Shown piece by piece: positions 32,417 to 42,677 of a stretch of DNA of 55,645 nucleotides (position 1 is the first letter of the stretch; the number at the start of each line of letters is the position of its first letter). The DNA is from Bacillota bacterium (GTDB lineage: Bacteria; Bacillota; UBA4882; UBA8346), in assembly GCA_023436305.1 (NCBI GenBank), contig JAEZJQ010000012.1, positions 1 to 55,645 on the forward strand, in the 5' to 3' direction. The translations under genes and the position numbers were made by a program. Under the pieces are notes generated by a model, which was given only the letters and a program-made list of their open reading frames with translations, searched no databases and was not told the origin of the DNA.

Positions 32417-35400
32417 ATGATTAATAAAAAGAACCGAGCAGGGACCAGTCAAGATGAAAAATTATTCACCGCGTTGCAACCGGAGTATGTCTCCGTTGAA
32501 GAACGTTCAATTGCGGATCTATTAAAATTCACCAGGGAATATGCCAAAAAGGTTCGGTTTTATAATAATCAAAACCTTCATGACAGTTCCTGGGCATCGT
32601 TTTTAAATTTCACCGATGATGAAATTGTAGAATTAGCGCAATTTGTTGAAACCCCTGACATTTTTAGGGATGATCCAAAGCGATTTTCCAAATACTCAAA
32701 GCCTCATTTGGCGGTTTTACTGGTATTTTTAAAATTGTTGCAGTATCCCAAAGAGAAGTTTGGCCAATTAACTGAAAAAAAGGTCGCGTTTTTTTACCGG
32801 AATGTTTTGAAACTTGAGGAGAGAGCGGAAGTTCCCGACCAGGTTCATGTGATTTTAAAGCTGGCCCGGGACGTAAGAGAGCATCTATTAATCAAAGGCA
32901 CGTTATTACGTGCCGGTAAAGATGTTACCGGTGCCGACCTGCATTATGAAGTCACTGAGGATATTGTACTGAATAATGCGGAACTTGCGGATATCAAAAC
33001 GGTTCATTTTACGAAAACCACCATAGATATCAAATCGGTTCATCTAAGCTATGAGAGGGGGGATGCGGGTTTTGAAAAAATACTATGCCTGGTACTCGGT
33101 GTCCCGAACCTGCCCCCTTACCAAACTATACAAGGCAATACCCTCGCGGTGGATGGCCGATACCTGCGAACTGAATTGTATCAACGGATCAAAGGGATAG
33201 AAAAAGATGATTTAACAGCCGGCGATGCCAACTATATTTTTAACTCCCTCTGTTTCCGGTTTTTAAAAGATTTTCGATATTGCCTGGATCTTTATTATCG
33301 GGAAATGAATCGCGGCTACGTAGGAGTTACCTATCCCGAAGATTGGGAGTGGGAAAAAGCCTATACGATACTTGAGATGGTACATAATGAAAAGTACGCC
33401 CGTTCCCGGCGATCACAACTGAAAGACATTCATAAGAAGCTTGGATTTGAAAGTATGATGGAGTTTGCCTTCGGTGAACCGGAACCGGGGAATATGCTCT
33501 ATAAGATGCCGGGTGCTATCAGTACCTTGGAAGAATTGGCGGACGCCAAAAATGAAGCAGCCCGGAAATACATTGAGAATAAACTATGTATGACCGTCGA
33601 CGAGTTCAAGGTCGTCATGGCGAAAAAAGATACCGCCTTGCATAGTATGTCCGGAGATGAAGTATATGCCTTGCTGGAAGCCGCCTGGACTAAAAAACGG
33701 GACTACCAATATCCGGAGATCGGTGCTGAAAAAATCACCGGATATTATGCGGACTCGATTTTTTCCGCTGATCAAGATGAGACCATAGGGCGTTTTCAAA
33801 CCTTTGGCAAAGCCGCCCAAACCGAGTCCTCGGAACCGATTCAAATGGGTTTTGCGGTAAGCTCCCCCTTACTCAACCTCAATGAGGGAACCCGAACCAT
33901 CGAAATCGTCATTTCCTGCAAGGAAGGGACTATCGATTATGAAAAAATATCGTCCCTGTTAGCGAACCACAGCCATTTCTTTACCACTCAGCTCAGTGTA
34001 AGCAACGGATGGCAACAGGCGGATACCGTTGATTTTGAGATCGGTAAATTTATTATTAAACCGGAGCTCAAAGCCTATCAACGGGAAAATAGTTATCTGG
34101 TATGTGATACCCTGAAGTATCCGCTGTTTGATGCCACCAGTACAGGGAAGTACCTTGTCTTTACCAACCGCAAGGTATATAAGATTGTTCAATTCGATAA
34201 GGAGAATACCCAGATTTTCTTAAAATCGGTGTATTTGGAGTTTCCAGTCGCCACCACTCAATTAATCCAAAAATTAGTTCCCAGAACTTTTGTGGCGGAA
34301 CTCCGGGAATCCATCGTAATTCCTGACGAATATGTCCAAACGGTAATCAGTTCAAAAGAAACTTTTGATGAATATTATTGTGGCAAGTATTTGGTCGATA
34401 CTACCGGGAAAATATTTATAATTACCGGGTTTATTTCGGCCAGTGAAGTTGCAGTCAAGTACTGTGGGGATATTACCTCAACTGCTTCCGATACTGTGAG
34501 TGAAGGCGACCGGTTAATCATCAACAAGGTATGGGAGACCATAGAGCCTCAATATGAAGAAATCACCACCGATTATAACATAAGCAGTCTGGCAATTTCC
34601 GGGATTTATTCGGCGGAAAACGAGTTTCGCTTTGAGGTCGCCGATGGTGTATTAAAAATTGCCTATCCTGAGGGTGCAACCGCCAAAAATCTGGTGGATG
34701 CTTGGAAAGCATGGAAGGACGACCCGCTTCATCAACCGGGAAGGTATACGATTCAAGAAACAGGGCGCGCTTTGTGGAATTTGGCTCCGGTAGCCGGGGA
34801 ATTGGAGAAAACCGGCGAAATTATTAAACGATATGAATCGCCGGCGGAGCAGGGGATTCAAGTCACCCGCCGTTGCCGCCCGTCGGAGGACGCCTATCTC
34901 GCCATCGAAAAGCCCTCTGAAAGTGACGAATATACCAAGTTTTTAATTGCCGGAGACACCTTAACCATCACTCCAGGCCGAGTTTCTCAAACCGCGAATC
35001 AGATTGCCGCCGACTGGCAGGCGTGGATTGCTGATAATGACCCCAAGGGCTATCAACTGAAAAGTAAAGATGATCATATTTGGGAAGCCGTCCCGGTATC
35101 GGAAACCGATTTGACACTCACCGGTCAACAGGTTAAAAAATGCGAAATCTGTAATCTGTATGGCGTTGGAATCCGGGTATTATATACCGGTTTTGAAACG
35201 GATTTGCCCAAACTGATTCTCAAGGAAAACACCATTGATTTATTCGAGTTTCAGGTCCAAGAAGGGCCGAAACTTGCTATCAAATACCCTTCGGTTAGTG
35301 TTACATCCGCCAATGATCTGGTGGAGGCGTGGCGGGAGTGGAAAGTTTCCGAACTGAATACCCCCGGCAACTTTGACATTGAGCAAATGGGCGACGGATT

Positions 35401-38400
35401 ATGGACCATCCAAGCCCGGACTGAAAAGGACTTAAAATCGTCTGAGAACCAGATCATTGAATGTACCGTTGAGAAAGCCGGTATTGTTGCCAGATTTAAG
35501 CTAACCGCCGATTATCAAAACGCAATGATTGAATTCGTAAATATATTGGATGTCCCGGAAGAGCTCAAACCGGAACTAGAACTAGAGCCGACCCGATTCA
35601 ATTTCAGATTTAGCGACTATGATGATACCATTCATCATCTGGCGGCCAAAAAGTTAACCATTTACTATCCGCCATTACCATTAAACGACGATGAGGCCGT
35701 ACAAGCCGAATACCAGGTGCGGCATGTCCAGGATCTTTTATCGAAATGGAACCGGGAATATCAAAAGCAAGGATTTATGCTGCTAAGAATCGCGGATAAC
35801 GTAAAGTGGGATAAAGATTTTGATGATACTTTGAGTGTCAATTTTATGAATCATTTAAATCATATTTCCACCGTTGATCCGAATGGATTCACCGTAAAAT
35901 TTTGCCCGGAGTTAGTGCCGCCATATACAAAACTGCCAAAAGCCAAAGTGGTGATCCATGAAAATGATACCGATAAGTTTGGTTTTGATTTGACCAATGA
36001 TTATCCCAATAATTTAAAGTACTTATTTATTAAATACCCCACGGACCGGAAAAAACGTACCGTGGAGAAACTCTTACAAGCATGGAGAAACGAAGACAGT
36101 ACATTGCTTGAAAAGGATAGCTTATATTGGAAAACCGACAGCAATCAAAAACCGGTTGGGGAATTAAAAGAATTTCAGCTTGAACAATCCGGAACCGGTC
36201 AATGGGAAATCGCCGGTATATCTGAAATAGAGTTGAACTCCAACGTAACTGCCGAAACCGAGTATACCGACCCGGTGAATCAAAATTTCTTTGAATATAA
36301 AACCGGCGATGTCCGGGGATTCACCATCCGCTATGCCGGACCCAAAGGAGTAACCCCCAAGGTTGCTTTCGAAGAAAATGTGGAAGATATATTTGCTATT
36401 ACTGTATCTCATTTCTATGATGATTTCTTTAACGTATCCATTGGTGAATCCCTCAAAATCAAGTATCCGAAACGAGTCGATAAACGGACGGCCGTCGAGC
36501 TTTTGGCCGCATGGAACAACTATAAAAAAAGCGAAGGATACAAAATTGACATCCTGGGTTTTGAAATTAGGGATGTTTCATCGGTCATCAATATACGGTC
36601 CAAATCAAAATTATTCACCACCGGAGATATGATTCAAGAGTATCGCACCGGAACCGGTGACGGGTTAAGCATTTCTTACATTGGACACCGGGATGACCCG
36701 GCGTTCGAGATGACCCCACTATTTGATTTTACCGATGATGTGGCAGGCAAAAAGATTTTATGGGATAACGGTGAGATATTTACGATTACTAACAAGCTTG
36801 ATCGAAATACTGTTGTGGTTGAAAAAGAAACCCAAAGCATCGAGTCCTTTGATGCCATTAAGCTCTATGAAAACGACGCCATTGGTTTGGAGGTGTTGAA
36901 GTTTACCATCCGGCTCGACGAGGATTTTCCACCAGTAATACCGGCCATCGAGGATCGATTTTTAGCCTATCCCGCGGTGAAGATTTTACTTAACAATACT
37001 ACCGCAAACGGTCAGGGAAGTAACGAAGCAATCGTTAACGATGCTATTGTTTATGATTATTTTAAGTCCGTCGTCATGCGCCGGGTTGATATCAAGGTTG
37101 CGGCCCAAGGGTTAAAGGATATTAAACTGCGTGGAAACATTGCGATGATTAATCCCGCCAATCCCTTCCAACCCTTCGGGATAACGCCGGATGTACCGGC
37201 CCGGTGTTATTTTGCCAACCGGGAGATCTGTACAAAAAAATTGGACTCGTTAAATGTTAATTTCGACTGGATGGAAAACCAATTTATCACCGCTGATGGG
37301 CTCCCGGATATGGCGAGATATTATTACGCCTATTCCCGTTTTGGTTTTGAAAACGCCGGCACCATTAAAAATGAGGATTTTGAAGTGAAACTACAATTCT
37401 TGGACCGGCGTACCTGGACTCCGATATCGCAAACGCCCCATTCCCTTTTCAGTAAAAAGTTATCATATCAGGATTTTAGCCATCAGTCTTACCAGGGTGA
37501 TTTGTACCCGGAAGGTAAGGAAACCCCCAAAGATCCCCTGGACTGGGCACGTTATTACAAGCTGGAACTTTCCAACCAGGGTTTTATGAAAGACCTATAT
37601 GGGGATCTGTTGAATGAGTTGACACGGGCGACTAACAGCGTGACCGTGGCTGAAAACAATTATAAAGCCATCAAGCAAGAAATCAAAGCCCGGGAAGAAC
37701 AGGTAAAGGCTGCCAAGATTTCAGAAGCCGAAGCCCGGGGGAATGGGACAAGTTTTTCACCTCCGGTCATTCCTGAGGCCCGGGAGTTGCCTTTAATGCC
37801 TGAAAACGATCAGGATATTCTCAAACTGGCGCTTTATCCTCCATATACCCCGGTCATCCGGTCAATGAATATTGACTATACCGCTTCAGCCAAGATTTTG
37901 CTGGATACCGGTTCCTTACTCCCGGGCTCTAACGAAATGCCGGTTCAACTCTTCCGGTTTCATCCCTTTGGATATGAAGAGGTGGGAAAACCGGAGCAGG
38001 CAAGCTTACAGACAGGGAAAGATGAATTTTTATTACCCCAATACAATGAACAGGGCTATCTGTTCCTGGGGATCAAAAATTTAAGCCCTCTCCAATCGGT
38101 TTCGCTGCTATTCCAGATGGTTTCCGGTAGTGGGGATGTAAACTTGGTCATGCCAAGGATAAGTTGGAGTTACTTGGCTTCAAATCAATGGCTCCCGTTT
38201 AAACAGTCCGAAATCTTAATGGACAAGACATTCGGGTTACAGGATACCGGTATTATCAGATTTAGCATTCCGGCGGAGGTTAGCTCTTCTAATACGATCT
38301 TACCCGGCGACCGTTGTTGGGTCCGGGCTGTTGCGCCGGATAATATTGCCGCTGTTCCTGATATTCTGGATATCCGGGCGGGATCGGTTTGTGTTACCTA

Positions 38401-39799
38401 TCGTAACCAAAATAACGACCCGAATCATTTGGCGAAACCCCTGATGACCAATGCCATTACCGAGTTGGCCGAAAGGGACCCGGCCATCCAGGAAGTCATT
38501 CAGCCTTATACTTCATTTAACGGCAAACGCCGGGAAGCGAGTATGGACTTTTACATCCGGGTGAGTGAACGGTTAAAACATAAAAATCGCGCCTTGACCT
38601 TAGATGATTATGAAAAGTTGATCTTAACCCAATTCCCGCAGGTTTATAAGGTGAAATGCGTCCCTCAGGGCGAGCGCGCATTAATAAACTCGGAAATTTT
38701 AACGCCGGACGCCCGGGGCGAGGTAGTTGTTATTGTCATTCTAAAAAACTCGAACTCCAAGCCCTTTTTCCCGTTAAAACCCAAGACTCCGGCCAATATT
38801 CTGGCGGAGATTCAACGGTACCTGCAAATCTATATGCCGCCCTTGGTCGACATTACCGTAAAAAACCCGCGGTTTGAAGAGATCCGGTACCGGTTGGCGG
38901 TGAAATTCAAGGCAGGATATGACCAGGGTTATTATATCAACATCCTCAATGAAGATATTAAAAGGTTTTTGTCCCCCTGGGCGTATGATAAAGAGTCGGA
39001 AATCTCTTTTGGAAGTTCGGTTTATAGTTCGGCGGTGATTAATTATATTGAGAACACCACGTATGTGGATTATGTCGCCAATTTTGGTTTATTGCAACAG
39101 ATCATCCAACATGAAAACTATATCGAAACAATTCCGCTCTTTTTAACGGAAGATAATGCGGCAACCACCAAATATCCTGACTCGATCCTGGTTTCAGCCG
39201 ACAGCCATATTATCGATGTGATAACCACTGATCTATACGATCCCGGCGCTTTTCAGGGCATCGGCCATATGAAAATCGAGACTGATTTCTGGGTGTCCAG
39301 GCCCGGACCAATATTCGCCATGGGAATCGGCGACATGGAAATTGAAGCCTGGCCTATATTAAAGTATATTTTCGCCAATGTTCCGGTCACGTTGAAGACA
39401 GTAACCGCCACCGTGCGGGGAACCAGTTATATAGTCAATAACTTTTCAACATGGTTCGCCCGGGAAGACTCGCAACGAATTTGGAACGCTTTAAGAGATG
39501 CCAACTACATCGATAATCAAGGCAATGTATTATCCAATAAAGATCTTAACGCGGATGATTTTCAATTTACGTTACAGGATGATATAAGTTTTGAAGATTA
39601 TTTAGTCAACCATTTTTCCGATTTCATCTTTCAAGTCAAAGCCTCCGACTTTGATCCGATTGCGGACAGGTGGGATGAGTTCAGTTGCCAAAAGGATGAA
39701 ATAACGAATGTTGCTGAAATTAAAGAGGCGGTGCTCGACATCTTAAGAACCGGTTTAAGTTTCGACGGCCGGAGCCAATATCCGTTTATGGTGTATTAA
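32417..39799 (+). CDS. Giant baseplate wedge protein (Pvc11-like, gp6/baseplate-J) with six internal repeats
   Basis: 2460 residues, more than twice the usual ~1000 of Pvc11-type proteins. Residues 1-~700 are the eCIS-type N-terminal region (LLKFTREYAKKVRFYNNQNL start). Residues ~735-1430 hold six repeats, each with a hhIxYP strand at ~746, 845 (TITPG, degenerate), 949, 1078, 1200 and 1344, then L..AW..W, GF.I and a (G)I.(V)xYxG end. From ~1450 the gp6-like core resumes, with VMRRVDIKVAAQGLKDIKLR, then a helical stretch (~1745-1790, KEEQVKAAKISEAEARG-like), and the baseplate-J C-terminal domain with RALTLDDYEKLILTQFPQVY, YMPPLVDITVKNPRF and SFGSSVYSSAVINYIE (~2050-2230). The tail (~2340-2400, RIWNALRDANYIDNQGNVLS) matches the module in the LamG protein at 45642. 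It forms the iris or wedge ring of the baseplate. Repeats are described separately. Confidence 0.85.
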   Translation: MINKKNRAGTSQDEKLFTALQPEYVSVEERSIADLLKFTREYAKKVRFYNNQNLHDSSWASFLNFTDDEIVELAQFVETPDIFRDDPKRFSKYSKPHLAVLLVFLKLLQYPKEKFGQLTEKKVAFFYRNVLKLEERAEVPDQVHVILKLARDVREHLLIKGTLLRAGKDVTGADLHYEVTEDIVLNNAELADIKTVHFTKTTIDIKSVHLSYERGDAGFEKILCLVLGVPNLPPYQTIQGNTLAVDGRYLRTELYQRIKGIEKDDLTAGDANYIFNSLCFRFLKDFRYCLDLYYREMNRGYVGVTYPEDWEWEKAYTILEMVHNEKYARSRRSQLKDIHKKLGFESMMEFAFGEPEPGNMLYKMPGAISTLEELADAKNEAARKYIENKLCMTVDEFKVVMAKKDTALHSMSGDEVYALLEAAWTKKRDYQYPEIGAEKITGYYADSIFSADQDETIGRFQTFGKAAQTESSEPIQMGFAVSSPLLNLNEGTRTIEIVISCKEGTIDYEKISSLLANHSHFFTTQLSVSNGWQQADTVDFEIGKFIIKPELKAYQRENSYLVCDTLKYPLFDATSTGKYLVFTNRKVYKIVQFDKENTQIFLKSVYLEFPVATTQLIQKLVPRTFVAELRESIVIPDEYVQTVISSKETFDEYYCGKYLVDTTGKIFIITGFISASEVAVKYCGDITSTASDTVSEGDRLIINKVWETIEPQYEEITTDYNISSLAISGIYSAENEFRFEVADGVLKIAYPEGATAKNLVDAWKAWKDDPLHQPGRYTIQETGRALWNLAPVAGELEKTGEIIKRYESPAEQGIQVTRRCRPSEDAYLAIEKPSESDEYTKFLIAGDTLTITPGRVSQTANQIAADWQAWIADNDPKGYQLKSKDDHIWEAVPVSETDLTLTGQQVKKCEICNLYGVGIRVLYTGFETDLPKLILKENTIDLFEFQVQEGPKLAIKYPSVSVTSANDLVEAWREWKVSELNTPGNFDIEQMGDGLWTIQARTEKDLKSSENQIIECTVEKAGIVARFKLTADYQNAMIEFVNILDVPEELKPELELEPTRFNFRFSDYDDTIHHLAAKKLTIYYPPLPLNDDEAVQAEYQVRHVQDLLSKWNREYQKQGFMLLRIADNVKWDKDFDDTLSVNFMNHLNHISTVDPNGFTVKFCPELVPPYTKLPKAKVVIHENDTDKFGFDLTNDYPNNLKYLFIKYPTDRKKRTVEKLLQAWRNEDSTLLEKDSLYWKTDSNQKPVGELKEFQLEQSGTGQWEIAGISEIELNSNVTAETEYTDPVNQNFFEYKTGDVRGFTIRYAGPKGVTPKVAFEENVEDIFAITVSHFYDDFFNVSIGESLKIKYPKRVDKRTAVELLAAWNNYKKSEGYKIDILGFEIRDVSSVINIRSKSKLFTTGDMIQEYRTGTGDGLSISYIGHRDDPAFEMTPLFDFTDDVAGKKILWDNGEIFTITNKLDRNTVVVEKETQSIESFDAIKLYENDAIGLEVLKFTIRLDEDFPPVIPAIEDRFLAYPAVKILLNNTTANGQGSNEAIVNDAIVYDYFKSVVMRRVDIKVAAQGLKDIKLRGNIAMINPANPFQPFGITPDVPARCYFANREICTKKLDSLNVNFDWMENQFITADGLPDMARYYYAYSRFGFENAGTIKNEDFEVKLQFLDRRTWTPISQTPHSLFSKKLSYQDFSHQSYQGDLYPEGKETPKDPLDWARYYKLELSNQGFMKDLYGDLLNELTRATNSVTVAENNYKAIKQEIKAREEQVKAAKISEAEARGNGTSFSPPVIPEARELPLMPENDQDILKLALYPPYTPVIRSMNIDYTASAKILLDTGSLLPGSNEMPVQLFRFHPFGYEEVGKPEQASLQTGKDEFLLPQYNEQGYLFLGIKNLSPLQSVSLLFQMVSGSGDVNLVMPRISWSYLASNQWLPFKQSEILMDKTFGLQDTGIIRFSIPAEVSSSNTILPGDRCWVRAVAPDNIAAVPDILDIRAGSVCVTYRNQNNDPNHLAKPLMTNAITELAERDPAIQEVIQPYTSFNGKRREASMDFYIRVSERLKHKNRALTLDDYEKLILTQFPQVYKVKCVPQGERALINSEILTPDARGEVVVIVILKNSNSKPFFPLKPKTPANILAEIQRYLQIYMPPLVDITVKNPRFEEIRYRLAVKFKAGYDQGYYINILNEDIKRFLSPWAYDKESEISFGSSVYSSAVINYIENTTYVDYVANFGLLQQIIQHENYIETIPLFLTEDNAATTKYPDSILVSADSHIIDVITTDLYDPGAFQGIGHMKIETDFWVSRPGPIFAMGIGDMEIEAWPILKYIFANVPVTLKTVTATVRGTSYIVNNFSTWFAREDSQRIWNALRDANYIDNQGNVLSNKDLNADDFQFTLQDDISFEDYLVNHFSDFIFQVKASDFDPIADRWDEFSCQKDEITNVAEIKEAVLDILRTGLSFDGRSQYPFMVY
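34600..36700 (+). repeat. Six-copy YP / AWxxW protein repeat within the baseplate gene
   Basis: At protein level each copy has F.F.V.(D/E)G..LKIxYP, a short loop, (V)..LL.AW..WK, 10-20 residues, GF.I...G...W.I, E..L...G..I..YE and GI.V.Y.G. Copies 1-3 are about 100 residues apart, copies 4-6 about 120-145 because of longer linkers. DNA-level identity is low, so the duplication is old. Two further copies are at ~44.3-44.85 kb in the second fibre gene. Confidence 0.7.
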
Positions 39800-39869
39800 A
39801 AAGGTCCATATCAATCAATGTTCAGGTTTTTCGCAGCGCTTTTAAAGAAAATATAAGGAGCCTAGAAAG

Positions 39870-41738
39870 ATGGTACAGAAAAGAAAACGAAAAGAATTAT
39901 ACGATAAGTTCCGGCAGGGCGCTATTCCTTCCGGAGCCGATTTCGCCGATTTCATCCGGTCGCAATTGAACCTTTTGGATGATGGGCTTGATGTCTCCGA
40001 AGATCCGAAAGATCCTATCTGTTTCAGAGCCCATGGAGACGAGGATAATATCCTGGATTTCTCCGATAAGGACGGCCTTAAACGCTGGCGGATCTCTGGC
40101 CGTTGTGAGGACGGAACCAAAGAAGGCCTGAATATCAAGGCGGATAACAAAAGCAAAGTCTATATCGAAAGAGAAACCGGAAATATAGGCGTTAGTACCG
40201 ACCAACCTCAGGCAAAACTGCACATTATCCAGACGGACTCCGGTGATGCGCTCCGGATTGATGATGTGGGAAATGATGAAACTCCTTTTGTCATTACTTC
40301 CGATGGTCAAGTAGGTATCGGAGTCGGGGCCGGAAATGACCGGCCAAAAGCCAAACTACATATCAGCTATTCCGGGGCCGGGGATGTACTACGGGTGGAT
40401 GATGTCGGGGACGATACCACTCCGTTGATCATCAACGAAAATGGAGATGTGGGGATCGGATGCAAAGAACCCCGGGCGAAATTGAATGTCGACGGTGGGG
40501 TTATCATCGGAAAACTTAAGCCGACTGAAGATCCTCCCAGTAGTAATAGTCTTTACGTTGAAGGAAACATTGAGGTGGGCGGCGCCATTATTGTTTCCGG
40601 AGATATGGGGGGACTGGAAATCAATGGTCCGCTAACTGCAAAAACCGCTACGGTAAAAATTAAGGATAATGTTGAGATCACCGCCGGGACCAGTAGTGAC
40701 TCCGAAGAGAGCAGTGACGGTAATTTGAGCGTTGCCGGCGATACTACTCTGGGTACTTATAACTCCGATCCCATTAACTATAATGCGGTAACCATCCACG
40801 GTAGAATCGTATCGGGAGGAATTCCCGAATCCAGTGAAAATCAGCAATATGAACTGGAGATAAACGAGAAACTAACGATAAACAGAAGCAGAGATCCCAA
40901 GTCACCCGGGGTAAGTATAAATGGGAACTTTTCAGTGACAGGAAACAGTAATTTGGGCAATAACCAGGGTGATGACTATATCTACCTTGACGGCACGGTC
41001 AAAAGAACGGGCAATGAACCGGTAACCATAGACGATAATCTGGCGGTTACCCAAAATGCAACTGTTGCAAGTTTAAAATTGCACTCGGGCGAGACTGTAA
41101 ACGAAATATCGAATGGGATCCTCATTTCATCCAGTTTTCCGGTAGGAAGTAGTACAACAATATCTACTGAAAAAGCCGTCAAGGAATATATTGATAATTT
41201 ACTGGTCGGATCGATTACCGCTTTTGCCATGCCTGTAGTTCCGGATGGCTGGCTGGAATGTAATGGGCAGGCAGTCTCCAGAGAAGTATACGCCCGGTTA
41301 TTCAAACTTATTGATGTCACATATGGATCCGGTGATGGGAATAGTACCTTTAACTTGCCTAACCTACGAAACCAGTTTCTGAGAGGGCACCTCCCGGGTA
41401 CCCGCAATATTAGTAAAGACCCACAACTCGAAGCCATTCGCTCCCACAATCATCCTTTTAGTGGAAATTATGGTACCATCTATGGCGGTAGCCACTCTCA
41501 TGTTTATCATAGTAGCTCTTATCAGGGAGCTTTAATTGGTTATAGTTATAAATATAAAGGATTGGCAAGTTTTAAATTTAATGCTGATTGGGGCAACTTT
41601 TTACATTATGATCCTTATGGAACAACATGGAGTGAATCCCATACTCACGGTTATACACCAGGAGGAAGTGTTGGCTATAGTGGAAGTAATGAAACACGGC
41701 CCGAGAATATGGCTGTAATGTTTTGTATTAAGTATTAA
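39870..41738 (+). CDS. Tail fibre with collar domain (Pvc13-like)
   Basis: 622 residues. The N-terminal ~130 residues (ELYDKFRQGAIPSGADFADF and GNIGVSTDQPQAKLHIIQ) are shared with the fibre at 42678 and probably dock to the baseplate. The middle is built of two copies of KLHI..(S/D)AGD.LR(I/V)DDVG and then beta-rich repeats. ISTEKAVKEYIDNLL is a short trimeric coiled coil typical of phage fibres. The C terminus is a phage tail collar domain (GSITAFAMPVVPDGWLECNG, GDGNSTFNLPNLRNQFLRG) with His-rich tip (SHNHPFSG, GGSHSHVYHSS, SESHTHGY). The last ~100 codons become AT-rich, as does the next gene. It is the receptor-binding fibre of the particle. Confidence 0.88.
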   Translation: MVQKRKRKELYDKFRQGAIPSGADFADFIRSQLNLLDDGLDVSEDPKDPICFRAHGDEDNILDFSDKDGLKRWRISGRCEDGTKEGLNIKADNKSKVYIERETGNIGVSTDQPQAKLHIIQTDSGDALRIDDVGNDETPFVITSDGQVGIGVGAGNDRPKAKLHISYSGAGDVLRVDDVGDDTTPLIINENGDVGIGCKEPRAKLNVDGGVIIGKLKPTEDPPSSNSLYVEGNIEVGGAIIVSGDMGGLEINGPLTAKTATVKIKDNVEITAGTSSDSEESSDGNLSVAGDTTLGTYNSDPINYNAVTIHGRIVSGGIPESSENQQYELEINEKLTINRSRDPKSPGVSINGNFSVTGNSNLGNNQGDDYIYLDGTVKRTGNEPVTIDDNLAVTQNATVASLKLHSGETVNEISNGILISSSFPVGSSTTISTEKAVKEYIDNLLVGSITAFAMPVVPDGWLECNGQAVSREVYARLFKLIDVTYGSGDGNSTFNLPNLRNQFLRGHLPGTRNISKDPQLEAIRSHNHPFSGNYGTIYGGSHSHVYHSSSYQGALIGYSYKYKGLASFKFNADWGNFLHYDPYGTTWSESHTHGYTPGGSVGYSGSNETRPENMAVMFCIKY

Positions 41739-41750
41739 AGGAGAAAAGAT

Positions 41751-42572
41751 ATGTATATTATTAGAGATAAACAAAGTAAAGCGATTATTCATATAAATCC
41801 CGCTCCGTTAGAACAAAATTTGGAGGGTAAAGATATTTATTTTCAATTCAATAGTATGACGATGGAGATAGGGAAAACAGATATGCCATATCTTCCAGAG
41901 CAGTTTGACATCAATAAAAATGGGGAGATTATCGAAATTTTACCTGAAGAAAATTTATTAAATTCTGCTCAACCCATCACTGATACTATCGGGTTAAGAA
42001 AAACCTTGTCCCAACAAATCATGGAAGGTCTTATTATTCTATCTCCCTATGAAAAATTGGTTGTTGAGGGAACAGAAGAAAGAATTGTATATAAAACTTT
42101 ATCTGAACAAGTGGCTGATGGACTAATTACTCTTAAACCAGACCAAAAAATTATCGGTACAGGATATGATGAAAAGATTGTCCTCAAAACCCTCAAAGAA
42201 CAGGTTCGGGATGATATTATCCAGTTATCGGAAATTCCTGAGCTGATTGAAAATAATACAATCGATTTATCACCTGAAGAACTATTGCAAGATGAATTGA
42301 TTACTTTTGATTATTATAAAAAAATGAAGATTGATCAGTTTTCACAAATGTCATTCGACATCAGAAATGAGTTCCTACCGGATTACAAGATCCAAAATGC
42401 ATTAATGGGAATTTACGGTGAAACAACGGAAGCAGATATTATAGTTACCATTCAGGCTTTCAGGGATGAATTTTATAATCTGAAGAATCAGATTGAAGAA
42501 GCCAATAATATTGAGACAATTATGGCTATCAAGGAGAATTATCCAAAAGAGATGATCAAAGCAGGTATATAA
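41751..42572 (+). CDS. Putative fibre chaperone/assembly protein with internal repeats
   Basis: 273 residues. It starts 12 bases after the collar fibre stop with an AAAGGAG site, in the place of fibre-assembly chaperones in phages. Residues ~85-175 contain three related units of (Y/L)KTL.EQ(V/I).(D/E)G(L/I)I.L.P..K(I/L)(V/I)..G..E(R/K)IV. The C-terminal half is helical (FSQMSFDIRNEFLPDYKIQN, then FRDEFYNLKNQIEEANNIE), like the C-terminal domain of many short tail-fibre assembly proteins. I do not recognise a precise family. The DNA is ~35% G+C in the lines counted, against ~47-50% in the first part of the fibre gene, so tip and chaperone look like an exchanged cassette. Confidence 0.6.
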   Translation: MYIIRDKQSKAIIHINPAPLEQNLEGKDIYFQFNSMTMEIGKTDMPYLPEQFDINKNGEIIEILPEENLLNSAQPITDTIGLRKTLSQQIMEGLIILSPYEKLVVEGTEERIVYKTLSEQVADGLITLKPDQKIIGTGYDEKIVLKTLKEQVRDDIIQLSEIPELIENNTIDLSPEELLQDELITFDYYKKMKIDQFSQMSFDIRNEFLPDYKIQNALMGIYGETTEADIIVTIQAFRDEFYNLKNQIEEANNIETIMAIKENYPKEMIKAGI

Positions 42573-42677
42573 AAGGGAATATAGCCGAATTATTCCAAGA
42601 GGATGTTTGAACTATTGGATATTATTGATTTGCTTAAGCATTAACAGCATTAATAAATCGGAGAATGGAGAATTGCC

